Notes under the pieces: generated by a model
What the model was told of the DNA's origin: nothing
The model's input: the letters and a program-made list of their open reading frames with translations, nothing else
Databases searched by the model: none
Part shown: in pieces, positions 45,489 through 55,515 of the stretch
Position numbering within the stretch: position 1 is the first letter of the stretch
Layout: each line of letters starts with the position of its first letter
Source of the DNA: Sphingomonas cremea
GTDB taxonomy: Bacteria > Pseudomonadota > Alphaproteobacteria > Sphingomonadales > Sphingomonadaceae
Assembly: GCF_021502585.1 (NCBI RefSeq)
Contig: NZ_JAKFGM010000003.1
Location: 186,001 to 250,000, forward strand
Reading direction: 5' to 3'
Length of the DNA: 64,000 nucleotides
Translations under genes and position numbers: made by a program

Positions 45489-46165
45489 CAGTCGGTTACG
45501 CTGTCCTTGGGTTGTGGCTTGGAGCTGATCCCTGCGGCGGATGCCGCGGGCGCAGTGCCTTTGGCCTTGGCCTTTGTTCCTGGCAAGGGCGATAGCGGAT
45601 CAGCCGTCGCGCTTTTCACCGGCTTCGTCGCAGCGGCGGCTTTCATCGGTTTTGCAGTGGAGACCGTGATCGGCCTCGACTCCGTCGGCTTGGCCGCTGC
45701 TGGCTTTTCCGGAAGGCTGTAGCTGGCGACATGCATCATCTCGCTGACCGGGCGCGATGCATGTGATGAAGCATCGGGCACGTCCGCATCGCCCGTCAGT
45801 GTCGGCTGGGTCGCTTGGTCAGCTACAGGCGCCGATGCCAGCACCACCGGTGCTTCGATCGCCGGCTTCTGTTGCGGCGCGACGAGCGTCGCCAACTGGA
45901 ATCCGCCGTCGACGAACTGATCGGCATTGGGCGCCGACAGGCGGATGAACCTGACATTCCACCGCTCCAACTGGGCCAGCCGTCCGCGCGTTCCGATCTC
46001 GGTCTGCAGAAGGCGGATGTCGCGCTGGGTCATGGCAATGCGGGTCTCCACCTCTTCCAGCGAAGCGCGCTCCGAGGCCACGCGCAATGATACGAGGTAG
46101 AAGCCAAGCGCCGCGCCAACCACTGCGCCCGCCGACAGCACCGATCCAAATCCGCGCGCGCTCAT
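45488..46165 (-). CDS. ftsL: FtsL-like divisome protein with long C-terminal tail
   Basis: A 225-residue protein in the ftsL position. The N-terminus has one transmembrane helix ([19 protein letters not shown]), then a leucine-zipper-like coiled-coil ([24 protein letters not shown]-type heptads) and [20 protein letters not shown], which is typical of FtsL. Residues 100-225 form a low-complexity Ala/Pro/Lys/Ser-rich tail that roughly doubles the usual length. ATG at 46165 overlaps the rsmH stop (ATGA). FtsL recruits FtsI/FtsW with FtsB. Confidence 0.88.
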   Translation of the reverse strand: MSARGFGSVLSAGAVVGAALGFYLVSLRVASERASLEEVETRIAMTQRDIRLLQTEIGTRGRLAQLERWNVRFIRLSAPNADQFVDGGFQLATLVAPQQKPAIEAPVVLASAPVADQATQPTLTGDADVPDASSHASRPVSEMMHVASYSLPEKPAAAKPTESRPITVSTAKPMKAAAATKPVKSATADPLSPLPGTKAKAKGTAPAASAAGISSKPQPKDSVTD

Positions 46166-47109
46166 GCGGCCTTCTCCTGGTCCCACGCGGGCGCCGCGGT
46201 GCGGACCGCGGTACGGAGACGCGCCGAGCGCGCGCGCGGGTTTCGGGCCAGCTCGGCCTCGGAAGGTGAGACCGGCTTGGCAACTTGTTCGAATGTCGGC
46301 GCGGGGCCGGCAGCGGCCATCGGGCGATGGCGCGATCCGGCGGGCGTTGCGCCGCTGCGAGTACGGAGGAAGCGCTTGACGATCCTGTCCTCAAGGCTGT
46401 GGAAGGTAACCACCGCCAAGCGGCCGCCGGGACGAAGCGACCGCTCGGCGGCGCGGAGCCCTTGTTCCAGCTCGTCAAGCTCGGCGTTGAGATGAATCCG
46501 AATGGCCTGGAAGGTGCGGGTCGCCGGATCGCTCTTCTGTCCCTGGCGATAGCCCAATGCCCTGCGCACCACCGCCGCCAGCTCGGCCGTTCGGGTAAGC
46601 GGCCTTGCAGCGACGATGGCGCGGGCAACCGCGCGTGCGCGCGGCTCCTCACCATATTCCTTGAGGACCCGGGCAATTTCGGCCTCGTCGGCATGGTTGA
46701 GGAAATCTGCGGCGCTCGTCCCCGACTGGCTCATACGCATGTCGAGGGGACCGTCGTTCGAAAATGAAAAGCCCCGGTCGGCCTGGTCGAGCTGCATCGA
46801 TGAAACACCGATGTCGAGGGCGATGCCGTCGACCGGCAACAAGCCGCGCTCGGTAAGCACCCGATCCATCTGGCTAAAGCGTTCCTGGACCAGCAGCAGG
46901 CGCGGATCAGGGACGAGTGACGGCCCCTTCGCGATCGCATCGGGATCGCGATCGAAGCCGATCACCCGTCCCGCCCCCCTCCCAAGGAGAGCTCGCGTAT
47001 AGCCACCTGCGCCAAAAGTGCCGTCAACTAGGGTCTCGCCGGGGACGACGGCGAGACCCTCTACGACCTCGTCTAACAGGACCGGCAGATGGGATGCCTT
47101 GTCGATCAC
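46162..47109 (-). CDS. rsmH: 16S rRNA (cytosine(1402)-N4)-methyltransferase
   Basis: RsmH/MraW (315 residues) methylates C1402 in the ribosomal P site. [14 protein letters not shown] at the start, the SAM motif [36 protein letters not shown], and [16 protein letters not shown] are characteristic. The start is GTG at 47109, overlapping the mraZ stop (GTGA), rather than the longer open frame to 47196 that lies within mraZ. Confidence 0.97.
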   Translation of the reverse strand: MIDKASHLPVLLDEVVEGLAVVPGETLVDGTFGAGGYTRALLGRGAGRVIGFDRDPDAIAKGPSLVPDPRLLLVQERFSQMDRVLTERGLLPVDGIALDIGVSSMQLDQADRGFSFSNDGPLDMRMSQSGTSAADFLNHADEAEIARVLKEYGEEPRARAVARAIVAARPLTRTAELAAVVRRALGYRQGQKSDPATRTFQAIRIHLNAELDELEQGLRAAERSLRPGGRLAVVTFHSLEDRIVKRFLRTRSGATPAGSRHRPMAAAGPAPTFEQVAKPVSPSEAELARNPRARSARLRTAVRTAAPAWDQEKAA

Positions 47110-47591
47110 AGCCCGCGCTCCTCTAAGCGGAAGCGGGCAATATCCTTCATGTCCTCGGGCACGTTCTTGTCGGCCAGGAACAGCTTCGGGTTCCACAGCT
47201 GGAAGGTCTCGCCGACGCCGATGAACAGGGCGAGGTCTTCCAGCTGGCCCTTCCGGCGCATCATCGGGGGCACGATGATTCGGCCGGAGGAATCATAGGG
47301 AACTTCTTCGGTGGCCCCGAACGCCATCATTGTCCGGCGCGCATGGTCCAGCTCGGCGGCGGGGTCGGTCTCCTGCTTCTCCAGCAGGCGCTCGATCTTT
47401 TCATGCTTCAGCGCGGCGTAGGCGGGGTCATAGGCGCTGAGGCAGGGAAAGGCGTCATGCTTGGCAAGGACGATGGTGCGGGCGTCGCCTCGGCGTTCGA
47501 TGACGGAGCGCAGGAAGGCGGGCACGGAGACGCGACCCTTCGCGTCCACCGCGTTCAAAGCACTGCCCTGAAACAGATGCTCTAATGCCAC
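47106..47591 (-). CDS. mraZ: Division/cell wall cluster regulator MraZ
   Basis: MraZ (161 residues) is a double AbrB/SpoVT-like DNA-binding protein that represses its own dcw promoter in other bacteria. The two swapped-hairpin repeats contain [17 protein letters not shown] near the start and [16 protein letters not shown] near residue 100. Start is GTG at 47591, with AGGAC just upstream and GAGGGG further up. It opens the dcw cluster; the MraZ-like box (TGGG repeats) expected upstream was not seen clearly. Confidence 0.96.
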   Translation of the reverse strand: MALEHLFQGSALNAVDAKGRVSVPAFLRSVIERRGDARTIVLAKHDAFPCLSAYDPAYAALKHEKIERLLEKQETDPAAELDHARRTMMAFGATEEVPYDSSGRIIVPPMMRRKGQLEDLALFIGVGETFQLWNPKLFLADKNVPEDMKDIARFRLEERGL

Positions 47592-47878
47592 GTCCTACCC
47601 CTCGGCGCGGCAAAGCTCCCCCGTTCGCAGAATGCACGGTTCCCCGTGCGCTCTGCGACCTGTTCGACTCAATACAGGTTTGCCCCGCGCTACTATGAGT
47701 GTTGGTAACTCAAGCGCGGGCGGGATACAATGGATTTTGATGCCATATCGTGGGAATTCATGCCCTGTGGCGGATTTTCAACGGTTTTTCAGGCTTTCTT
47801 AACGCCTTGTTCCATGCCTGTTCTTACTGAGCGACCCTGTGGATAAGATTGTTGGCAATGGTGCGGGACTCGCCTGCC
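47592..47878 (-). promoter_or_regulatory. Putative dcw operon promoter region
   Basis: This 287-base intergenic region, relatively AT-rich in its middle (47740-47820), precedes mraZ and must hold the dcw promoter. A GCACGG/CCGTGC inverted repeat lies at about 47633-47648. I saw no clear MraZ-box direct repeats, EcfG promoter, RNA gene or coding frame. The precise -10 and -35 cannot be fixed by eye. Confidence 0.45.
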
Positions 47879-48613
47879 CTAGCGGCTTTCCAGTCTCGCC
47901 AGCTCGATAACGAGCAGGTCCAGATTTTGCTCGGTCGAGCCTTCGAGAGACCCTTCCCCCTCGACATTCAGCCAATCGGCGTCGGCGATCACGGTCGCGG
48001 CTCCTTTGCCAACTCGGCAACGGGCGACGAACCCGCCACCGGCAATGACGCAGCTCCGGCTCTCCAACTTTCCGGGGGACGACGCGGCAATGGTCAGGTC
48101 GCCATTGACAATCGACGCTGGCCCCTCGGGATCGGGCCCGCTGAGGTGAAGGCCCCAATGCTGCAGAAGGCCGGTGTCGGCAAATGCCGGAGGCGGGCGC
48201 AGCTTGTCGCCGAGCGGCCGTTCGCTTGGCCAATCGAGTCGCGGATCGGCGAGCAGGAGCACCCGCCCGCCCCTGCGCACCCATTGGTCCAGTTCAACCA
48301 GCGCTTCGGCAGGTTGCGCGCGCGGATGGGCCATCAAAAGCAACTTCTGGCCGCCCAGGCTGGCAGCGTCGGCCACCCCGATTGGCAGCACATTATAACG
48401 CTGCTCCAGCCGCCTAAGCGCCGCCGATCCGCCGCTTTCTAGGCCAAAGCTTTCGCCAAACACCAATGGCAGGCTGGTAAGCAGGGCCAGTGTCGGCCGT
48501 TCTGCTGGCGCGCGAGGGGCCGGCACCTGTGCGCCCTTCATGCCGACGCCGATTACCGCGGCGCCCGCCAGCACGATGACGACGACGGCGGCCGGCAGCG
48601 TCCTTCGGTTCAC
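47879..48613 (-). CDS. GldG/DUF4350-like membrane-anchored protein
   Basis: A 244-residue protein with an N-terminal transmembrane segment (LPAAVVVIVLAGAAVIGVGM) and a periplasmic domain with the GATase-like fold seen in DUF4350/ABC_transp_aux proteins: PTLALLTSLPLVFGES, LLLMAHPRAQPAEALVELDQ WVRRGGRVLLLADP-type sequence. Its role is unknown; such proteins often partner ABC exporters or AAA ATPase/MoxR clusters, not seen here. The ATG overlaps the stop of the small gene upstream (ATGA), so they form a two-gene operon. Confidence 0.7.
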   Translation of the reverse strand: MNRRTLPAAVVVIVLAGAAVIGVGMKGAQVPAPRAPAERPTLALLTSLPLVFGESFGLESGGSAALRRLEQRYNVLPIGVADAASLGGQKLLLMAHPRAQPAEALVELDQWVRRGGRVLLLADPRLDWPSERPLGDKLRPPPAFADTGLLQHWGLHLSGPDPEGPASIVNGDLTIAASSPGKLESRSCVIAGGGFVARCRVGKGAATVIADADWLNVEGEGSLEGSTEQNLDLLVIELARLESR

Positions 48614-48864
48614 GGAGCCTTCGTGTCTTCCGGTTCGGACGATTCGTTTGTCGATGTCCCGGTGCCTGGCGCCGCGCCGATCTCGGCCAGCGGCTCGTTC
48701 GGTTCTTTGGGCACCGCAAGCTCGTTTTGTGCGTTCGTGGTCAGCGCATCGTCACCCGATCGGCTGATCGCTGTTCCGAGCAGGACGAGCAGGAACACAA
48801 ACGCCAGTCCGGTCAGGCCGATCCGGATGCGCTGAATCCGTTCTTCCTTGTCGACACGGCTCAT
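48610..48864 (-). CDS. Small single-pass membrane protein (84 aa)
   Basis: An 84-residue protein: a charged cytoplasmic start (MSRVDKEERIQRIRIG), one transmembrane helix (LTGLAFVFLLVLLGTAI), and an acidic Pro/Thr/Glu-rich tail. The start ATG at 48864 is chosen because the longer frame upstream has no ribosome site and no hydrophobic need. The stop overlaps the start of the DUF4350-like gene (ATGA). No named family recognised; it probably works with that partner at the inner membrane. Confidence 0.7.
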   Translation of the reverse strand: MSRVDKEERIQRIRIGLTGLAFVFLLVLLGTAISRSGDDALTTNAQNELAVPKEPNEPLAEIGAAPGTGTSTNESSEPEDTKAP

Positions 48865-48950
48865 GAGTGCCAACCTATGCCCAGCAGTGATCCTTTGCAA
48901 CGAAGGCAAAGGCTTTACGCGGGATGTCGCTATCGCCAAAGGGCACAGTC

Positions 48951-49346
48951 ATGATTCGCAAGCTCACTCTCATCACCCTGGGCGCCGTGGCGCTCGCCGC
49001 CTGCAACAATGAACCCATCGTCGGTGGCGAACAGCCCGACCCGATGAAGGAAGAGCTGGCAAAGGCCGCGCCGGTCGAACTGCCACCGGCAATTGCCTCC
49101 AGCAAGACCTACCGCTGCAAGGACAATGGCCTGGTCACGATCGATTGGCTCCAGGGCGGCAAGGGCGCCTATGTCCATGGCGAGGGCACGGCCCAGACCC
49201 ATCTGAAGCCGGCCGCACCGGTCGACGGCAAGCCGGCGAGCACGCAACTGCTCGCCGAGGGCGGCTATGCCCTGACCGGCGAGGCCACCAAAAGCAGCAT
49301 CACCGTCACCCTGCCCGGCAAGGGCACGCAGGTCTGCCACGTCTAG
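48951..49346 (+). CDS. Lipoprotein, possibly MliC-like lysozyme inhibitor
   Basis: A 131-residue lipoprotein with the lipobox LGAVALAAC and the Cys-rich pattern KTYRCKDNGLVTIDWLQGGK in the middle and a Cys at the end (TQVCHV), which resembles the MliC/PliC fold of membrane-bound C-type lysozyme inhibitors; the match is by eye and uncertain. ATG at 48951 follows AAAGGG at good spacing. A strong terminator follows at 49359-49423. It may protect the wall against host or predator lysozyme if the assignment holds. Confidence 0.65.
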   Translation: MIRKLTLITLGAVALAACNNEPIVGGEQPDPMKEELAKAAPVELPPAIASSKTYRCKDNGLVTIDWLQGGKGAYVHGEGTAQTHLKPAAPVDGKPASTQLLAEGGYALTGEATKSSITVTLPGKGTQVCHV

Positions 49347-49358
49347 AATTTAAGGAGA

Positions 49359-49423
49359 GGCCCCCGGCGCAGGGACACCCATCAAGCTATTGCGTTGATG
49401 GTACCCGAGGCCGGGGGCCTTTT
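49359..49423 (+). terminator. Extended rho-independent terminator
   Basis: GGCCCCCGGC (49359-49368) pairs with GCCGGGGGCC (49410-49419), followed by TTTT. Inside, GGG pairs with CCC and CCATCAA pairs with TTGATGG, giving a long three-part stem with a 9-base apical loop. It ends the lipoprotein transcript and, in the opposite direction, could serve the VOC gene that ends at 49428. Confidence 0.8.
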
Positions 49424-49427
49424 CAGT

Positions 49428-49904
49428 TCAGGCCAGTTCCGACTGCTTCTGCTTGGAGCTCCACTGCTTCATTCGCGATTGGAGCTCGTCTTCCGGCACG
49501 TCCTCGACGTGGGTCGCCAACGTCCATTGGTGGCCGAACGGATCCTCCAGAGTTCCCGCACGATCGCCATAGAATTGGTTTTCGACGGCACGTTTTTCGG
49601 TCCCGCCCGCATCGACCGCCTTTTGGAAGGCGGAATCGACGTCGTTGACGTAGATCAGCAGGCTGACGGTGGTTCCGTCGCGCGCCTTGGGGCTAAAATG
49701 CCCCATGTCGGGGAATTCGTCGGCCAGCATGACATAGCTGTCGCCAATCTTGATTTCGGCATGGCCGATCCGGTCGCCCATCGGTAGCCGGAATTTCTCC
49801 ACGGCCCCGAACGCCTTCCTGTAAAATTCGATCGCCTTCGCGCCATCGTCGACGATCAAGTAGGGCGTGACGCTGTGATATCCTTCGGGAATTGGTTTGG
49901 GCAT
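49428..49904 (-). CDS. VOC family (PhnB-like) protein
   Basis: A 158-residue vicinal oxygen chelate protein of the PhnB/glyoxalase-like type: two beta-alpha-beta-beta-beta units, beginning VTPYLIVDDGAKAIEFYRKA F and containing GHAEIKIGDSYVMLADEFP and the late FYGDRAGTLEDPFGHQWTLA TH. Such proteins include dioxygenases, isomerases and fosfomycin-type resistance enzymes; no specific activity can be assigned. ATG at 49904 follows AAGGAGG, so it is preferred over the longer frame. Confidence 0.85.
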   Translation of the reverse strand: MPKPIPEGYHSVTPYLIVDDGAKAIEFYRKAFGAVEKFRLPMGDRIGHAEIKIGDSYVMLADEFPDMGHFSPKARDGTTVSLLIYVNDVDSAFQKAVDAGGTEKRAVENQFYGDRAGTLEDPFGHQWTLATHVEDVPEDELQSRMKQWSSKQKQSELA

Positions 49905-50071
49905 GCTTTGCCTCCTTGTCCGAGTCCCCTCCGCCGGGTGCTTTATCCGCCGCGACTGTGGCGGAAGCAATTCAACGACTCATGCTGAAATGGCAGCCAA
50001 CGCGCCCACGTCGCCGTTCGCCGTAAAGCGCCCGCTAGCCCCGGAGCCGCATCGCGGCTAAGGGGCCGCGC

Positions 50072-52315
<2,244 letters not shown>

Positions 52316-52428
52316 GAGCCCCCGGAGCGGATGACGCTCGGCCACTGGATAGCGACGTTAGGCCATTCGCCCGCTTGACTTGGTCTCGCCCACTGCCAGC
52401 CTCAAGCCTCCACAGGGGGAGCATTGAT

Positions 52429-52881
52429 ATGGCTCGCACAATTGCGCTCGCGACGCTGACCGCTGGAGCACTCGACATCTTATTCGCGATCGTCCTGACC
52501 CTGCTCTATGGGCGCGATCCTGCCGGCATGCTGCGTTACGTCGCGTCGGGCCCGTTTCCGCAGGCGACCGACATGGGCGCCGCCGGGTCGGCGCTGGGCC
52601 TGCTCACCCACTTCACGCTGATGGCGATTATGGCGACGCTGTTCGTCTTTGCCGCACGCCAGTGGCCGTCGCTGCTCGACAAGCCCATCCAGTCGGGCAT
52701 CATTTATGGCCTCATCACCTATGTCGCGATGAATTGGATCGTCGTGCCGCTGCGCTTCGACACCCCGCTGCCGCCCAAGCCGCTATCGATTGCGACTCAA
52801 CTGTTCGCGCACATCATATTGGTCGGGATCCCGATTGCCCTGATCGCAGCCCGCCACCTTCGTGCCCGAGTGTTTGCCTGA
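52429..52881 (+). CDS. Small multi-pass membrane protein
   Basis: A 150-residue membrane protein with four hydrophobic segments (about residues 5-25, 55-78, 92-112, 125-145), including LTAGALDILFAIVLTLLYG and SGIIYGLITYVAMNWIVVPL. I recognise only a loose similarity to YagU/DUF1440-like proteins. ATG at 52429 is preceded by AGGGGGAG 10 bases upstream. It stands just before the iron-storage genes; a Fur-like box follows its stop. Confidence 0.7.
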   Translation: MARTIALATLTAGALDILFAIVLTLLYGRDPAGMLRYVASGPFPQATDMGAAGSALGLLTHFTLMAIMATLFVFAARQWPSLLDKPIQSGIIYGLITYVAMNWIVVPLRFDTPLPPKPLSIATQLFAHIILVGIPIALIAARHLRARVFA

Positions 52882-52888
52882 ATAGGTC

Positions 52889-52906
52889 TTGCGAATGTTT
52901 CGCATT
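52889..52906 (+). promoter_or_regulatory. Candidate Fur box upstream of bfd
   Basis: TTGCGAATGTTTCGCATT contains the inverted repeat TGCGAA-N3-TTCGCA, which resembles alphaproteobacterial Fur (iron box) sites. It lies 19 bases before the bfd start. bfd is a classical Fur-repressed gene in other bacteria. Confidence 0.55.
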
Positions 52907-52924
52907 ATCGTGTAGATGATCTCC

Positions 52925-53095
52925 ATGATCGTCTGTGTCTGCAATGCGATTCGCGAAGATGAAGTCCGTCAGGCGGCCCGCGAGGGCGCTTCCTGCACCC
53001 GCTCTGTCTATCGCGCGATCGGCCGCAAGCCGCGCTGCGGCCAATGCCTGCCATTCGCAAAAGAGATCATTGCGGCGGAACATGCGACTGCCTAG
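52925..53095 (+). CDS. bfd: Bacterioferritin-associated ferredoxin
   Basis: A 56-residue [2Fe-2S] protein: MIVCVCNAIREDEVRQAARE with cysteines 4 and 6, then CGQC with cysteines 38 and 41, the cluster pattern of Bfd. Bfd delivers electrons to bacterioferritin to release stored iron as ferrous ion. It is followed by bfr 93 bases on. The candidate Fur box upstream suggests it is made when iron is short. The frame is too short for common ORF cut-offs, but the motif is unmistakable. Confidence 0.92.
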   Translation: MIVCVCNAIREDEVRQAAREGASCTRSVYRAIGRKPRCGQCLPFAKEIIAAEHATA

Positions 53096-53188
53096 CAGTT
53101 GCAAGCTTTTTCGCTGATTTCCGCCACTTTCCTTCTTTCCATGCCGCTCCTCAAGGCGTAGACCGATGGCCTCTCAAGGAGGCCGGCC

Positions 53189-53668
53189 ATGAAGGGCGAC
53201 AAGAAGGTCATCGAGCTGCTTAATGAAGCGCTCAAGAATGAGCTGACCGCGGTCAACCAATATTGGCTACATTACCGGCTGCTCGACAACCTCGGTATCG
53301 CTCGCCTCGCCGAATTCGAACGGCACGAGTCGATTGATGAGATGAAGCATGCCGACAAGCTGGCCGAGCGCATCCTGTTCCTGGACGGTCTTCCCAATTT
53401 CCAAATGCTCGGACGCCTCCGCATCGGTGAGACGGTCGAGGAAATGCTGCGCGCCGACCTGGCGGTCGAAATGGAAGCGGAGAAGCAATTGAAGGGCGCC
53501 ATCGCCCATTGCGAAAGCGTCCACGATTACCCCAGCCGCGACTTGCTATCCGAGATATTGAGCAACGAGGAAGAGCATATCGACTATCTCGAAACCCAGT
53601 TCGAGATGATCGAGCGGATGGGTCTCCAAAACTATATCCAGCTGCAGAGTAAGCCGGCCGACGGGTAA
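53189..53668 (+). CDS. bfr: Bacterioferritin
   Basis: Bacterioferritin (159 residues) stores iron in a 24-subunit haem-containing shell. The ferroxidase ligands Glu18, Glu51, His54, Glu94, Glu127 and His130 are all in place, and Met52 is the haem ligand. The start follows AAGGAGG. It is downstream of bfd, its electron donor, so the pair controls iron storage and release. Length equals the family norm. Confidence 0.98.
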   Translation: MKGDKKVIELLNEALKNELTAVNQYWLHYRLLDNLGIARLAEFERHESIDEMKHADKLAERILFLDGLPNFQMLGRLRIGETVEEMLRADLAVEMEAEKQLKGAIAHCESVHDYPSRDLLSEILSNEEEHIDYLETQFEMIERMGLQNYIQLQSKPADG

Positions 53669-53705
53669 GCCTTGCCGCCACCCTGAACTTGTTTCAAATT
53701 CCGGG

Positions 53706-55007
53706 ATGGATGTTGAAGCAGATCAGCGTGACGGGGGCCAAGAAGTGACCACGCCGGCATCGGATTCAACCGACCGCATCTTCAGCATCGACGTTATTCG
53801 CGGCGTCGCCCTAATGGGCATTTTCTCGGTCAACATCATCGCCTTCGCGATGATCGAGGCTGCCTATTTCAATCCCCCGGCCTATGGCGGCTGGCGCGGT
53901 GCCGACCTGGCACTGTGGGCGACCAACATGCTGGTCATCGACGGGAAGATGCGCACTTTATTCTCGATGCTGTTCGGTGCCTCGACGCTGCTGGTGATTG
54001 ATCGCGCGGAGGCGGCCGGCCACTCCGGCGCGCAGGTGCATGTGCGGCGGATGCTGGTGTTGCTCGGCTTCGGCCTCATCCATTTCTACCTGATCTGGTT
54101 CGGCGATATCCTCACGCTCTACGCAGTCAGCGGGCTCGTTGCTTTCATGTTCCGCCATCTTCCGGTCGAGCGCCTCATCGCTCTCGGTGCTGCATTCCTT
54201 GTGGTCGGCATGCTGATCTTCGCGATGTTCATGGTCAGCCAATACCAAGCGGATGTCGCGGCCCATGCCGCCAATGCTACTCGGGAGGCCGTCAAGAAGT
54301 GGAATGAAGGGCTTGGCAGTTTTTACCCGAGCGCGGCCAAGATCGCCGAGGATAAGGCGCTGCACCTCGGCCCTTGGACTGGGCTGGTAAGCGACAATCT
54401 CAAGGACTGGAGAGAAATCTTCCCCAACACGCTCGCCTTCATGCCCGACACGATCGGGCTGATGCTGATCGGGATGGCCGGATTTCGCTCGGGCTTCCTC
54501 ACCGGTGAGTGGGATGATGCCGCCTATCGACGCGTCGTGAAAATCGCCATTCCGGTCGGCCTCGCCGCCTGCGCGGCGATTGTCGCTTATGACATCTCTT
54601 CCAACTTCTACATCATCGGCGTCTTTTCGGCGTTCGTTATCCTCGCTACTCCGTTCATCACCATCATGGCACTGGGTTATGCCGCACTGATCATCCTTGC
54701 GTCGCGCCGGCACGGGTGGCTGGCCCAGCGCATTGCCGCCGCCGGCCGCTGTGCCTTCACCAACTATCTCGGCACCTCGCTCATCGCGACGTTCGTTTTC
54801 TACGGCTGGGGACTGGGCCTCTATGGCTCGGCATCGCGCTGGCAGGCGTGGCTGCTGGTTCCGCTGGTCTGGCTGGTGATACTGGCGTGGTCGAAGCCGT
54901 GGCTGGAGCGATTCAACTATGGCCCATTCGAATGGGCGTGGCGCAGCCTGGCGCGCGGGAAATTGCAACCGATGCGGAAAAGAAGAGCGTTGCCGCTCCC
55001 GGCCTAG
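53706..55007 (+). CDS. DUF418 family membrane protein
   Basis: A 433-residue polytopic membrane protein with about ten helices, beginning RIFSIDVIRGVALMGIFSVN, the hallmark of DUF418/acyltransferase-3-related proteins, and with a C-terminal GRCAFTNYLGTSLIATFVFY G stretch typical of the DUF418 domain. The function is unknown; relatives have been linked to envelope modification and stress. It follows bfr after 37 bases but is probably not functionally related. It ends in a 4-base convergent overlap with the Hpt gene. Confidence 0.85.
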   Translation: MDVEADQRDGGQEVTTPASDSTDRIFSIDVIRGVALMGIFSVNIIAFAMIEAAYFNPPAYGGWRGADLALWATNMLVIDGKMRTLFSMLFGASTLLVIDRAEAAGHSGAQVHVRRMLVLLGFGLIHFYLIWFGDILTLYAVSGLVAFMFRHLPVERLIALGAAFLVVGMLIFAMFMVSQYQADVAAHAANATREAVKKWNEGLGSFYPSAAKIAEDKALHLGPWTGLVSDNLKDWREIFPNTLAFMPDTIGLMLIGMAGFRSGFLTGEWDDAAYRRVVKIAIPVGLAACAAIVAYDISSNFYIIGVFSAFVILATPFITIMALGYAALIILASRRHGWLAQRIAAAGRCAFTNYLGTSLIATFVFYGWGLGLYGSASRWQAWLLVPLVWLVILAWSKPWLERFNYGPFEWAWRSLARGKLQPMRKRRALPLPA

Positions 55008-55435
55008 ATCCGGCCAAATCCCTGGTTGGCGACCTTCTTGCCAAAGCCACCGGCGCCAGCGCGGCTCTGCAATGGATTGGTCGCCTTGTCGAACAGCTCG
55101 ACCGTACGGTTCCACAGCCGGCGCAGCTCGACCACGTCGGGGACCAGCTCGTCGGGAAAGCGGTGGCTTTCGATGCAGAAGCGGGCCGTTTGCTCGATCT
55201 TCTCCGCTACCGCTGCCAGCGGCTCCGCACCGAACTGGCGCGACTCGCCCTTCAGCGTGTGAGCGGGGATGACCAGCGCCACCGTGTTCTGCTCATGCAT
55301 GGCTTGCTCGATCGCCGCGAGGCTCTTCGCCCCGTCCTCTCGGAAATAGGCGAGAATCCGGATGAAACCCGGGCCAAGCTCTGCCCGGCTCTTCTCGAAA
55401 TACACCCAGTCGATGATGTCAGAGCCGTCGTCCAC
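55004..55435 (-). CDS. Hpt domain phosphotransfer protein
   Basis: A 143-residue histidine phosphotransfer protein: helix IRILAYFREDGAKSLAAIEQ and the phospho-acceptor motif AHTLKGESRQFGAEPLA with His near residue 59. The start is GTG at 55435, with GGAG 10 bases upstream; no better in-frame ATG exists. The C-terminal 25 residues (NPLQSRAGAGGFGKKVANQG) are unstructured. Standing alone, it could relay phosphate in an unlinked multistep phosphorelay; in alphaproteobacteria such Hpts may feed CtrA-like pathways, but nothing here shows the partner. Confidence 0.85.
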   Translation of the reverse strand: MDDGSDIIDWVYFEKSRAELGPGFIRILAYFREDGAKSLAAIEQAMHEQNTVALVIPAHTLKGESRQFGAEPLAAVAEKIEQTARFCIESHRFPDELVPDVVELRRLWNRTVELFDKATNPLQSRAGAGGFGKKVANQGFGRI

Positions 55436-55515
55436 TTGATCTCATGCTCCTGAGCGCCCCTGGTCCGGGCGCGGTCCCACCGGCCATACCTAACCGCGAA
55501 AGAGTAAAGGACCGG

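Noticed and set aside
47592-47878. MraZ-box direct repeats upstream of mraZ
   Set aside because: No set of evenly spaced TGGG repeats was seen on the correct strand.
53958-55115. Minus-strand frame of 385 codons
   Set aside because: It is antisense to the DUF418 gene, whose membrane helices and motif are clear.
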